Part shown: piece by piece, positions 1 to 8,508 of the stretch
Position numbering within the stretch: position 1 is the first letter of the stretch
Layout: each line of letters opens with the position of its first letter
NCBI GenBank assembly: GCA_038527485.1
Contig: JBCBFT010000026.1
Location: forward strand, 1-64,000
Length of the DNA stretch: 64,000 nucleotides
Reading direction: 5' to 3'
Origin: JALEFZ01 sp038527485
Lineage (GTDB): Bacteria; Bacteroidota; Bacteroidia; J057
Translations under genes and position numbers: made by a program
Notes under the pieces: generated by a model
Seen by the model: only the letters and a program-made list of their open reading frames with translations
Told to the model about the DNA's origin: nothing
Database searches by the model: none

Positions 1-352
1 TGACACTTATATCCTGGGTGTTATGTGGATCTAAAGCCCTCATATCTGATACAATATGGATCACTAGATGGTTAAGGACAGGAGCTAGCCGATTAAGACG
101 ACGGTTAAATCCTACGTAACTGGGTAAACTTGGAAACCAATCATGCCAATAATCATGGAGAAACTTCCAGATGGATTTCACTTGAGGCTTTTGACCTTCC
201 ATCAGGGCGAAGAGATAGGCACTGAGAAGTTCTTGATCTGTAAAGAGCCCTTCATTTCCATTAGGACTAAATCTTTGACAATGCCAACGAAGTTCTGTAT
301 CATAGACATCGCAAATGTAACTGTAGAGCGCTATAAGTTTGAGTTGTAACAT
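1..352 (-). CDS. Transposase, N-terminal part, cut by window edge
   Basis: An open minus-strand frame starts with ATG at 352 and runs off the left edge, giving 117 residues without a stop. It begins MLQLKLIALYSYICDVYD and contains FTDQELLSAYLFAL and a later PSLPSYVGFNRRLNRL. This layout (helical N-terminus, an 'F(T/S)D-E' helix, then a W-F-P-LPSY-F-RRLNRL block before the DDE core) is typical of IS982/IS4-like DDE transposases. The catalytic residues lie outside the window, so the family is inferred. I could not locate a terminal inverted repeat, so the element's right end is not defined. Confidence 0.7.
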   Translation of the reverse strand, partial: MLQLKLIALYSYICDVYDTELRWHCQRFSPNGNEGLFTDQELLSAYLFALMEGQKPQVKSIWKFLHDYWHDWFPSLPSYVGFNRRLNRLAPVLNHLVIHIVSDMRALDPHNTQDISV

Positions 353-1586
353 CCTTCAAACTAAGGCTGTTCCAGTTACTTTTGCACCTTTTTTTACCTT
401 AAAAATCACCAAAACGAACTGTTAATTCGCATAATATACCATAAGTTATCAATTTCTGATTCAATCCCTTTTCCCTCCCATTAATTTCTGATATCTATAC
501 ATTTGAGCATACCATCATTTGGGAGAAATGCTATGCTTAAAAAATTGGAAAGATCTACAGCTAGCATAGCCCTTATCCACAAATTGAGAAGTTGGATACA
601 GATTATACAAACAGATGTAAAATGATTCGAAATCATCTTTTCATTGCTCATCGTGCTCGTTTTTTCTGTTATTCGCAATTTATCAACTGAGTTTTCCAAA
701 TACGAAACCCTTTCTATCTCATGATCATGAAAAATCGTATTTACTTTCTAGACATAACCTATTCTTCCACAAAGGGACTGTCATTTTTATTACGCTACAT
801 CTGATTCTGAAGGTTTTTGAGGATGTAATATCCCTTCTTTCTTACCTCATTATTATCAGCCAAACATACTATTCTATCGCTTGAAGATATATTTTTTAAC
901 AAAAATTACAACGTTTATTTTATTCAACTAGACAATCATTATTATCACTCTTAATAATTCAATATATATTAAAAAAATACATTTCGTTTTATTCGACAAT
1001 TTAACTAAACTAGTGTATAGTCTTAAGAAAATAACGGCTGTCTGTACTTTAGGGCAGCATCTGACACACTATAATTGATCTATTACTATTCGAGAACTGA
1101 TCCGTGCAGGGGTATTGCACGTGTAGTTTAACCCTTCTTTTACTTCTCATGCAGAGACTGGCAGAATGTTATTCTTCAGTCTGCACCGTCAGCTTTTATG
1201 AATCTGATGATCTATTTGGATCATGCTTGCTACACTTGGGGTATGAAGTGACTGGCACCAGAAACAAAATCCTGACCTTCAAATTCCAACAAAGCAATCG
1301 TTTCTACTTAACTAGCCTTTTTCCTATCTGAATCATTCCAGATTCGGATTAGCTATAGGTATCCTATCTTCTGGCTTGTACTCCAGTAGACAGATGAGCG
1401 TTTTGTGCCTCAATTTTTGAGCGCACCTGGGAAGTAGTTCTTGCCCTTTTCATAAGGCGCATAGACTTCTCTTTTGGAATGACCATCCATACATCTTAAG
1501 ACTTACGGTTACGTTCTTTCATTTTTCCCCTGCGGTCGCCGAAAAGCAAAATAGAGTAGGCACACATGATCTTATCTCTCATTATT
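353..1586. other. AT-rich gene-poor stretch
   Basis: No convincing gene is visible across about 1.2 kb. Open frames at 481-699 (minus) and 1104-1331 (plus) are short, have no recognisable motif and have random-looking composition. Runs of A and T between 880 and 1020 suggest spacer or degraded sequence next to the transposase. It presumably includes the unseen end of that element and the promoter of the secreted protein at 1587. Confidence 0.5.
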
Positions 1587-2762
1587 ATGAACTTCTCCGC
1601 TAAAATGTGGACCAGCCTCCTAGTGGCTTGTTTTCTAGGACTAGGCATGGCATTTGGACAGATTTCCACATCTTCTTTAGACAATTTCGCCATCTTCCCA
1701 TTTAATCAGAACTTCAATCCTACGGGCAAGTTTGTTGCCATGGGACAGTCAGGTGGACCTTTTAACAATAGCTGTCAGGGATACGGATTCCGTGCACAAT
1801 CTGCCAATACACGCTTTGTTAGTATGTTCCTGCAAGGAACCAACGACGCTACGACAACTCCTACGATTTCTTTTAGCTCACCCGCACTTTCTATTCGCTT
1901 TGACAATGGAACAGGTTGTGGTACACAGGTAGGACGTTTCTCCAACCAAGGTAGTGCCGGATTTGGACGTTTCCAGTTTGGATCTGTAGAATGGATTCAA
2001 GATGGAGGTGGCTTCACGATCCAGGTAAACAGTACATTCAACCCTGATGCCAATCAGACTAGAGATTTGGGTACGACTGCCCTTCGTTGGGATGAGGTTT
2101 TCTGCCGCTTGGTCAATGAGTCTTCGGACCGCCGCCTCAAGTCTGATATCCGTAACCTCGATTACGGACTAAAGGATGTCATGTCTCTACGCCCCGTTTC
2201 TTATTCTTGGAAAGGTGCTGCTGACAAGGGAACCCACCTGGGACTGATTGCACAAGAAGTATTAGAAGTCATGCCAGAAGTAGTGTACGACCCTGCAACT
2301 GATGTTCAGTTGGATGAAGAGGGAAATGAACTACCTGTAGACGAAGATGCCATGCTAGGTATCTACTACACCAACTTGATTCCTGTATTGATCAATGCTG
2401 TACAGGAGCAGCAGCAACTCATCGAGAATCTCGAAGCCAAGCTTGCTAATGTAAAGGGAGGTAGCACATCAGATCTTCCCATTAGTACATCTCCATTTGA
2501 AGATGCCAAGTTGTACCAGAATGTACCCAATCCATTTAGCCAGTCTACACAGATTCAGTATGACCTTCCTACAAATGTGGATCAGAGCAAAATTTATGTG
2601 TTTGACATGCAAGGCAAGCTCATGACAAGCATCAGCCGCGAAGGAACAGGTCGTCAAGTCGTGACACTAGACGCTGGCGAACTCGGTCCTGGTATGTATC
2701 TCTACAGCTTGATCATCGACGGACAAGAAGTAGATACCAAGCGTATGATCATTACGGACTAA
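1587..2762 (+). CDS. Secreted S74-chaperone-domain protein with T9SS sorting domain
   Basis: A signal peptide (MNFSAKMWTSLLVACFLGLG..AFGQ) leads into a beta-rich region. An 'RDLGTTALRWDEVF' block near residue 160 resembles the entry to phage tail-fibre C-termini. A peptidase S74 / endosialidase intramolecular chaperone domain follows (about 180-290): SSDRRLKSDI holds the conserved Ser and Lys of the self-cleavage motif, then HLGLIAQEVLEVMPEVV, and a coiled-coil stretch (EQQQLIENLEAKLANV). The last 85 residues (LYQNVPNPF..., GMYLYSLIIDG) are a type A T9SS C-terminal sorting domain. I infer a trimeric cell-surface fibre. Start: ATG at 1587 gives the cleaner signal peptide; ATG at 1566 in the same frame is possible. 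A terminator follows. Confidence 0.85.
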   Translation: MNFSAKMWTSLLVACFLGLGMAFGQISTSSLDNFAIFPFNQNFNPTGKFVAMGQSGGPFNNSCQGYGFRAQSANTRFVSMFLQGTNDATTTPTISFSSPALSIRFDNGTGCGTQVGRFSNQGSAGFGRFQFGSVEWIQDGGGFTIQVNSTFNPDANQTRDLGTTALRWDEVFCRLVNESSDRRLKSDIRNLDYGLKDVMSLRPVSYSWKGAADKGTHLGLIAQEVLEVMPEVVYDPATDVQLDEEGNELPVDEDAMLGIYYTNLIPVLINAVQEQQQLIENLEAKLANVKGGSTSDLPISTSPFEDAKLYQNVPNPFSQSTQIQYDLPTNVDQSKIYVFDMQGKLMTSISREGTGRQVVTLDAGELGPGMYLYSLIIDGQEVDTKRMIITD

Positions 2763-2794
2763 TTTCTCGTAAATATTTTCTTAAGACTATTAGG

Positions 2795-2827
2795 TGCGCC
2801 ATCTCTAAAAGGGGTGGCGCATATTTT
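2795..2827 (+). terminator. Rho-independent terminator after S74 protein
   Basis: Stem TGCGCCATC (2795-2803) pairs with GGTGGCGCA (2813-2821), one G-T wobble, followed by T-rich sequence. It lies 33 bp after the stop of the secreted S74 protein and could also serve the convergent lipoprotein gene. Confidence 0.8.
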
Positions 2828-2836
2828 TTAGACCAT

Positions 2837-3307
2837 TCAATACCTAACTAGCCTTACGGTCGCGTCGCATCGACTTCCCGCATCAGGAAAAGCACCTTCA
2901 TAAGAAAAGACAAGCTCTACCCCAGGCACAAAAGACTGCACATTGAGTTTCGTATCTGTCCCACTTCGGAAAAGGTTAATTTCATTGAGCACTTCTCCAC
3001 TATGGGTAAATTCCCACAAACCCGCTTCGGGAAAAGCTTTATTCTTATTCGGTAAATTGATCGGATCGATGACTTCAAATCGCTGGGATGATTCTCCCAT
3101 TCCCACAAAATTGATCAAGGTAGTGTCCTCTTTGCTAAACATGAAGTTCGTACAGTTTTCGATGGTATCTACACGCCAAAAGTGCGCGGTCAGATCGTTA
3201 CGGAGACTATCCTCATCCACGTCAATGAGAAGCTCGCGCAAGTCACACGCTGTAAATCCAAATGTAGCCAACAAGAGAATAACAGAAAGTAGGGAATACT
3301 TATTCAT
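2837..3307 (-). CDS. Hypothetical lipoprotein
   Basis: 156 residues. The N-terminus MNKYSLLSVILLLATFGFTAC is a lipoprotein signal with lipobox FTAC (Cys about 21), so the protein should be lipidated and attached to a membrane. The mature part has no family I recognise; a pattern of alternating strands (AHFWRVDTIENC, GLWEFTHSGEV, LVFSYEGAFPD) and an internal Cys pair suggest a small lipocalin-like or beta-sandwich domain, which is inference. Convergent with the S74 gene upstream on the map; no operon partner. Confidence 0.75.
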   Translation of the reverse strand: MNKYSLLSVILLLATFGFTACDLRELLIDVDEDSLRNDLTAHFWRVDTIENCTNFMFSKEDTTLINFVGMGESSQRFEVIDPINLPNKNKAFPEAGLWEFTHSGEVLNEINLFRSGTDTKLNVQSFVPGVELVFSYEGAFPDAGSRCDATVRLVRY

Positions 3308-3611
3308 GAGAAAGACTTAAAATGCTAGGGAATTACACTGTTTTTGAAGCTGAAAAATAGGAAGATTCTTCCATAATTTTTGTTCCAATACTTATCAATT
3401 TTCTCGAAAATTTTCCAATACGGAAGTAATTCTCATTTCAAAATATTGAATTTTTCTCCTCTCACTTCCCTTTACCAGAAAGAAGTGGAGACAATCAAAA
3501 CAAAGAGATAATCAGAAGAATGTAAGGGGAGGGAACGCGATCGGATATTTTAGGCGATAGTTTAAAGAAAATTCGAGAATCAGCTGATGTGCAGAAGGTC
3601 TATATACAGGC

Positions 3612-4190
3612 TCAACTTCCTTTCAGTTTTTCGCCTTTGGAAGAAAGTAAGGCAATTTTCTCCAAGCGATTTTTGCGTGTTTTGTCGGTTTTGGCCAGTT
3701 TGATCCATCGTAGAACGAAACGCTTGCTTGAATCATTGATGGCATCGAAAAATGTGCATGCACCCTCATATTTGGCTAACGTCTCGGCCAAGTCATCAGG
3801 AACCACCAAGTTGTCTACATCATCCATGAACGTCCACAGCCCGCTTGCTTTGGATGCCGCAATCGACTGAAGGCCTGCTTCGTGCATTTTTCCCTCTTCG
3901 ATAAGTTTGGCCGCTCTTTCTTTGTAAGTCTTGGACCAGTGCTGGGCACGTCGCGGTGTGATCAGTTGCATCGTCCTATCTGCGTCCAGCTTCCTACGTA
4001 CCCCGTCTATCCAGCCAAAGCAGAGCAACTCATCCAATACCTGAGAGGTAGATACATATTTGTCAGGAGCTGACTTCTTGAATGTCACTAACCAGACGCC
4101 TTCCTCCTGGGTATGATGTGCCGCTAACCATTCCCTCAGTTGATCCTGAGTTGCAATCTCTACCTTCTCAAAGTTTTCTGTTTTGACCAT
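3612..4190 (-). CDS. YdeI/OmpD-associated family protein
   Basis: About 192 residues from ATG at 4190. The start LREWLAAHHTQEEGVWL, the central LDELLCFGWIDGVRRKLDADRTMQLITPRRAQHWS block (split here by position, about residues 55-90) and the C-terminal ANL-type helical tail ending in KTRKNRLEKIALL match the YdeI/OmpD-associated family, which includes Bacillus YdeI and proteins labelled bacteriocin-protection. Biochemical function is unknown. ATG at 4253 would add 21 residues that do not look like the family start. Cytosolic; not in an operon. Confidence 0.85.
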   Translation of the reverse strand: MVKTENFEKVEIATQDQLREWLAAHHTQEEGVWLVTFKKSAPDKYVSTSQVLDELLCFGWIDGVRRKLDADRTMQLITPRRAQHWSKTYKERAAKLIEEGKMHEAGLQSIAASKASGLWTFMDDVDNLVVPDDLAETLAKYEGACTFFDAINDSSKRFVLRWIKLAKTDKTRKNRLEKIALLSSKGEKLKGS

Positions 4191-4343
4191 ATGTGGATCT
4201 TCAGGGATGAATATCAGACTGTCATTGTACGTTTTTTCAAACCCCATCCTCAAACAGATGTTTATGCAAAGCCACTTTGTCGATGCCTTCTCTTGCTAAT
4301 GTGATCAGGACTTATCATCTTTTTTGTCAAAAGGACATATCCC

Positions 4344-5264
4344 ATGAATCAAACCACCTATACCTGGATCTTTATCCTACTCATTGTACTGCCTTTATCT
4401 GCTAGATCACAGACACGCTACGTAGATGATCTTTTTTCAGAGATCCATGTCTCTACTCTCACATATGCAGAAAAAGAAGGGGAAGTACTCCAACTAGATG
4501 TCTACGCGCCTCAGCATGATACCCTTCAGAAAAGACCCGTGCTCTTTTGGGTGCATGGTGGAGGATTTTATACGGGGCAAAGAGACAGTGAGCCAGAGGT
4601 AAAATGGATGAAGGCTTTTGCGAAAAAGGGGTATGTCGCCATCGCCATTTCTTATCGCTTGCTGAGAAAAGGAACCAAGGAGGGCTTCGGATGTGATTGT
4701 CCAAGAGAAGCAAAAATACGTGCTTTTAAGGAAGCTGCAGCCGATCTCATGGATGCCATCCTCTACATCCAAAAGCAGGCAGCTACATATCAAATCGACC
4801 CCAATCAAATCTTAATCGGAGGAAGCAGTGCAGGTGCAGAAACGGTACTCAGCGCTGCTTATATGCGCAACAGATTCTTTCAAGATCAACCTCAATATCT
4901 CGATCTGAAATTTGCGGGGATGATTTCACTCGCGGGAGCAATGGTCGATGCCCGCCATATCACAAAGGAAAATGCCATTCCTACCATCATGTTTCACGGA
5001 ACAGATGATGACTTGGTTCCCTACGCGACAGCTCCCCACCACTACTGTTCACCAAAAAAAACTGGATACCTATGGTTGGATGGTTCCCAAACCATCGCGC
5101 AAAAGCTGGAATCGCTAGACACCAGTTATTTCTTGTATACTTTCCACGGCGCCAAACATGAGATTGCCTTCATCCCATTTGATCATCAAGGGCATATCTT
5201 CACCTTTCTCAAGGAAGTCGTGATAGAAGGGACTTATCAAACCCTTTCACTCGAAAGTAAATGA
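4344..5264 (+). CDS. Secreted alpha/beta-hydrolase, carboxylesterase type
   Basis: 306 residues with a signal peptide ending near ARSQ. The oxyanion-hole motif HGGGF starts at residue 71, the nucleophile elbow GGSSAGA places the catalytic Ser at about 162, an Asp cluster in HGTDDDLVPY (about 221-223) supplies the acid, and His 268 or 272 (FHGAKHEIAF) the base. This is the BD-FAE / carboxylesterase-type (hormone-sensitive lipase-like) fold. Substrate is not predictable: an ester of a sugar, peptide or lipid. It acts in the periplasm or outside. The stop lies 5 bp from the convergent stop of the next gene. Confidence 0.88.
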   Translation: MNQTTYTWIFILLIVLPLSARSQTRYVDDLFSEIHVSTLTYAEKEGEVLQLDVYAPQHDTLQKRPVLFWVHGGGFYTGQRDSEPEVKWMKAFAKKGYVAIAISYRLLRKGTKEGFGCDCPREAKIRAFKEAAADLMDAILYIQKQAATYQIDPNQILIGGSSAGAETVLSAAYMRNRFFQDQPQYLDLKFAGMISLAGAMVDARHITKENAIPTIMFHGTDDDLVPYATAPHHYCSPKKTGYLWLDGSQTIAQKLESLDTSYFLYTFHGAKHEIAFIPFDHQGHIFTFLKEVVIEGTYQTLSLESK

Positions 5265-5269
5265 GGGAA

Positions 5270-5575
5270 TTATTCCCTTTCCCTTCTTCTTCTACGATAT
5301 GAACCCGATCGTGAGCCTGAACCACCGAAGAGAATCCCTGCCCCCAGGACGAATCCGAAGTCATACCAACCCCCATTGTTGAACGATTGGTACATCTCGA
5401 TTTGATCGGTGAACAGAGAGACGATAAAGGTCACAGGGGCAATGATGCCATGCCAGAGGCCCAACCAAAATCCAGCAGGTTGGCCTGTTGCACATTCTGT
5501 TACATCTACAGGTGTAGCTGTACATGAAGCAAGTACGATCAGGGCAAGTATGAGGAGGATATTTCGATTTTTCAT
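5270..5575 (-). CDS. Small lipoprotein with hydrophobic segment and Arg-rich tail
   Basis: 101 residues. Lipobox LASC (Cys about 18), then a hydrophobic stretch (FWLGLWHGIIAPVTFIVSLF) that could sit in or on the membrane, a Gly-rich segment (GFVLGAGILFGGSGSRSGS) and an Arg-rich end (YRRRRRERE). Short lipoproteins of this layout are common in Bacteroidota; no function is known to me. Convergent with the esterase gene with almost no spacer. Confidence 0.75.
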   Translation of the reverse strand: MKNRNILLILALIVLASCTATPVDVTECATGQPAGFWLGLWHGIIAPVTFIVSLFTDQIEMYQSFNNGGWYDFGFVLGAGILFGGSGSRSGSYRRRRRERE

Positions 5576-5841
5576 GTGGGTACAGGTTTAGGGTGATGAT
5601 AAAAGATACACATAACAGCAGCACATGACGATGAGGGAAGTCAATATCCTGACTGCCATCTCTTAGTTAGAGGTGTAAAGAAAGGATCACTTTGTAGATA
5701 GGGGGTTTGAAATATCGGATAGGGGATTCTTGCAAGAATGTATGACGATACCTGCTAGGGAAAGGAAGAATGCGCATATATCAAAACGGCCATCCATGAT
5801 GAATCATAGATGGCCGTTTCCACTGGGAATAATGTCTTGAC
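5576..5841. other. Intergenic stretch without gene
   Basis: No gene is seen between the small lipoprotein and the Cys-rich protein. The right part holds the terminator of the Cys-rich gene (5784-5819); the left part holds the presumed promoter of the small lipoprotein, which I could not pin down. Confidence 0.5.
5784..5819 (-). terminator. Terminator of the Cys-rich protein gene
   Basis: Perfect 11-bp stem: AAACGGCCATC (5784-5794) pairs with GATGGCCGTTT (5809-5819). Read on the minus strand it lies 22 bp after the stop of the Cys-rich gene and runs into T residues. Confidence 0.85.
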
Positions 5842-6081
5842 CTAGGCAGTGATAGGTGCCCAGCTTTTGCAAAGCATGCCTTCTGCTGCTGCTTCAGGGT
5901 GTGCGCAAGATTCTGCTTTATGGCGTACACAATTGAGGCACTGACGGTCATTGTCTAAGTCAGCCTTGAGTGTGAAGTGGTCACATGTGTAGTTTTCGTT
6001 TACGCTAACTTTGTGTAGTTCACACATTTCTGCGCTCATTTGTGTACAATTTGTACAAGTGGAAGAGAGTCTAATTGCCAT
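5842..6081 (-). CDS. Small Cys-rich metal-binding-like protein
   Basis: 79 residues with nine Cys: CTNC near the start, then C-H, C-H, CLNC-RH, SCAHP and a final LC. The paired CxxC motifs and nearby His suggest zinc or Fe-S coordination rather than disulfides, since there is no signal peptide. I do not recognise a named family, and the function is unknown. It is a single-gene unit with a good promoter (6185-6214) and a perfect terminator, which argues for a well expressed small protein. Confidence 0.75.
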   Translation of the reverse strand: MAIRLSSTCTNCTQMSAEMCELHKVSVNENYTCDHFTLKADLDNDRQCLNCVRHKAESCAHPEAAAEGMLCKSWAPITA

Positions 6082-6184
6082 AATAATCGGTGGTTAATGT
6101 TGTAATACATTTAAAATAAGAAAGGATCATCAGACTCACATACAAGAATCCTAATTTGAATTTAGACTCATTCAAAACAATCTA

Positions 6185-6214
6185 CAAAATTAACCGTAAC
6201 TATCTGTTAACCAA
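6185..6214 (-). promoter_or_regulatory. Bacteroidota-type sigma-70 promoter
   Basis: On the minus strand TTG (6214-6212), a 19-base spacer and TAATTTTG (6192-6185) match the Bacteroidota -33/-7 consensus TTG-N19-TAnnTTTG exactly. Transcription would begin near 6178, giving a leader of about 100 nt before the Cys-rich gene at 6081. Confidence 0.65.
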
Positions 6215-6322
6215 TATTTTATACATTTTCTACGATTGAAATATACTATATATGTAAATTTTATTATACTAGTTTTTGTACTTATATCCTGTGTCTCATG
6301 AGCCCTACAAATATTAAACCTT

Positions 6323-7003
6323 TCATAATAACCGCCTCAATATCTCTTCCTTATAACTCCCCGCCAAAGGAATCTTCTCCTTGCCCACAGTTAATTGATG
6401 TCGTTCAATCTTCTTCACCGCCCGAACCGAAACGATGTAGGACTTGTGTACACGGATAAAATCCTCTGCGGGCAGGAGTTCCAGGGCCTTGGCCACCGTC
6501 ATACGCGTCGTCAGGGTCCGATCTTCCTGATGAAAAAAGAGCAGATTCGTATCCGAACGAATGTACTGCACCTTATCCAGTTCGACCCGCACCCAATCAT
6601 AGCCATCCTTGATGAAAAAGCTGGGCGCTTCATTCTGCTTTTGGGTGAGGTCCTGATAGGCGCGATTGCAAGCTTCCAGAAAGCGAGAAAATGAAACGGG
6701 CTTGAGCAAATAGTCCAAAGCACGTAGCTGAAAGCCCTCCACCGCATACTCAGGAAAGGCCGTGACAAATACCAGTTGTGTACCTGATCCTTTGAGCAGT
6801 TCGGCTAGTTCGGTCCCTTTCAGATCGGGCATCTGCACATCTAGAAAGACAAGGTCGATGGCTTCTGATTGAAGGTAGGTAAGTGCCTCTGTAGGATATA
6901 AAAAGGTCTCTTTTAGGCTGACAAAGGGAATCTTCTCTGCGTGCGCGGCAATCACCTTGAGCGCAGCAGGTTCGTCGTCTATGGCAATGGCTTTGAGCAT
7001 CAT
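6323..7003 (-). CDS. LytTR-family response regulator
   Basis: 226 residues. The receiver domain (1-120) has the acidic pair DDE at 9-11, phospho-acceptor Asp about 55 (LVFLDVQMPD), a conserved switch Thr in FVTAF and Lys in LLKPVSF. The C-terminal LytTR DNA-binding domain (about 125-225) has the hallmarks IKDGYDWVRVELDKVQYIRSD (residues about 129-150) and FIRVHKSYIVS. It is the partner of the kinase just upstream; the ATGA overlap (7000-7003) implies translational coupling. Targets are unknown, perhaps the operon itself with its barrel protein. Confidence 0.93.
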   Translation of the reverse strand: MMLKAIAIDDEPAALKVIAAHAEKIPFVSLKETFLYPTEALTYLQSEAIDLVFLDVQMPDLKGTELAELLKGSGTQLVFVTAFPEYAVEGFQLRALDYLLKPVSFSRFLEACNRAYQDLTQKQNEAPSFFIKDGYDWVRVELDKVQYIRSDTNLLFFHQEDRTLTTRMTVAKALELLPAEDFIRVHKSYIVSVRAVKKIERHQLTVGKEKIPLAGSYKEEILRRLL

Positions 7004-8064
7004 GGGGCAAGCGTACTTAGAGAAGGGTGAGCGGTAGGAATGGTAGCAGGTAGGGAAATGAACAGATCAACTTTATACAGCTTTCCCTCTATACCAAAAG
7101 TCAGTTGATGTGAGTGAGGAAATACAATATCCAGTCTCCGTTGGACGAGCGAAATCCCTTTGCCTGTGCCTTGCTTTTGTCCTTCTTCGAATAGCCCATT
7201 CTCACTGTAAAAATGAAGCGTACCTTCCTGTATATCCAGTTGGATCAAAGCCTGTGCATCTTTTCGCAGACCGTATTTGAATAGATTCTCGACAAAGGGC
7301 AGCACCAGCAAAGGCGGAATGACAACAGGGGATTCATCCCATGAGATGTGTACTTTCAGGCACTCTGGCTGCGACAGGCGCGCCCGTTGCAAGCTAATGT
7401 ACCGCTCCAAAAAAGCGATTTCCTCTTCTATGTATACCCATTCTTTCTGCGATTGCTGAAGACTGAAGCGCAAGATACCCGAAAGCTCCTGGATATGATT
7501 GGCAAGGCTTTCGTCTGCTAGGGGCACGGCTTGACTGTACAAAGTATTCAGGGCATTGAAGAGAAAGTGCGGATTGAGCTGGGCGCGCAGGGCTTGAAGC
7601 TCGGCGGTAGCGTGCTGTTGGAGCAGACGCGCTTGCTGGTTGCGGCTACGAATCAGCACTGCGATGCGAGTAAAGCCCAGCACGAAGCCAAAGGCCAGTA
7701 ACGTCACCAGCAGGTTTTCCTCTACCCACTCCAACTGGAAATCGGTTCTATTTTGAAGAAATAAATAGATCCCTAAAAACAAGAACAGCAACCAGCTTCT
7801 GTAGATCCATTTTCCACTCTCATTTGCATCCCACCACCTGTAAGGTCCTCGAAAGTTGCCCCAGCCGATCAGCAAGAGAATACCCCCGATCAACACATAG
7901 CCAGAGAGCCACAAAACAAAGCCCTTGAGTTGATTCCACTCTCCTGCATATTGGAACTGAAGGCTGGCATAGAGCTGATCACTCATATAGACGATCAAGC
8001 CCGTCGCGAGACTGAAGAAGACAAGTCTAGTGGGATGTATCCATTTGGGGAATGGCTTTTTCAT
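7000..8064 (-). CDS. LytS/YehU-type sensor histidine kinase
   Basis: 354 residues. Four hydrophobic helices (about 13-28, 47-68, 89-104, 117-138) anchor the sensor in the inner membrane, without a large periplasmic domain. The His_kinase block AQLNPHFLFNALNTLYSQA places the phospho-His at about 166. The ATPase part has LLVLPFVENLFKYG (N box) and GTGKGISLVQRRL (G box). This family works with LytTR regulators, and one is encoded next. The 5' end overlaps the preceding gene by 38 bp. The signal sensed is unknown. Confidence 0.92.
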   Translation of the reverse strand: MKKPFPKWIHPTRLVFFSLATGLIVYMSDQLYASLQFQYAGEWNQLKGFVLWLSGYVLIGGILLLIGWGNFRGPYRWWDANESGKWIYRSWLLFLFLGIYLFLQNRTDFQLEWVEENLLVTLLAFGFVLGFTRIAVLIRSRNQQARLLQQHATAELQALRAQLNPHFLFNALNTLYSQAVPLADESLANHIQELSGILRFSLQQSQKEWVYIEEEIAFLERYISLQRARLSQPECLKVHISWDESPVVIPPLLVLPFVENLFKYGLRKDAQALIQLDIQEGTLHFYSENGLFEEGQKQGTGKGISLVQRRLDIVFPHSHQLTFGIEGKLYKVDLFISLPATIPTAHPSLSTLAP

Positions 8065-8494
8065 CTTTTTTGAATCGCTTAATGTAAATCTCTGCTTCTT
8101 CAGCCTCCCGCTCCATCAACAGCATGTTCAAACTAAAGAAGTTGTAATCGATGACTGCTTCAAAATAGTATATCTTTCCCGCTTCCACCTTCATGGTGTA
8201 GGACTTACTATCATAACCAAAAAATTGATTGGGAGAGACGGTCGCAATCTTGTGTGTACCCGCAGGGATTTGGAACTCTAGCCAGCTGCGGGCCTTGAGG
8301 GGCTTTATCCTCAACTGTTCATTGATTTCTAAGGCAAAACGGGGGCTGGCAAAGCTACTTTTCTGGTAGATGCGAATCGTGGCTAACTCATCTTGTACAG
8401 GGAGCATAGATGAAGTGAGCAGGAAAAAAGAACCAATCAAGAGTAGCTGTAAGGCCCATCTTCCTGCACGGGTGATCTGTAATGAGAGATGCAT
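8027..8494 (-). CDS. DUF2846-like membrane-anchored envelope protein
   Basis: About 155 residues from ATG at 8494 (MHLSLQITRAGRW). One hydrophobic segment (ALQLLLIGSFFLLTSSM) is followed by a beta-rich domain: ATIRIYQKSSFASPRFALEI, LEFQIPAGTHKIAT, VEAGKIYYFEAVIDY. The 'IPAGTH ... V..GK.YYFEA' pattern resembles DUF2846-type domains, which bind or monitor envelope components; function unproven. A longer frame to 8623 exists but lacks a sensible start. It sits 14 bp after the barrel gene and overlaps the kinase gene, so it belongs to the same operon and may help sensing. Confidence 0.7.
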   Translation of the reverse strand: MHLSLQITRAGRWALQLLLIGSFFLLTSSMLPVQDELATIRIYQKSSFASPRFALEINEQLRIKPLKARSWLEFQIPAGTHKIATVSPNQFFGYDSKSYTMKVEAGKIYYFEAVIDYNFFSLNMLLMEREAEEAEIYIKRFKKDEKAIPQMDTSH

Positions 8495-8508
8495 ATCTGT
8501 GGTCTTGT

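Noticed and set aside
481..1331. Short frames at 481-699 (minus) and 1104-1331 (plus)
   Set aside because: No motif, no signal peptide, in AT-rich spacer; length not beyond chance.
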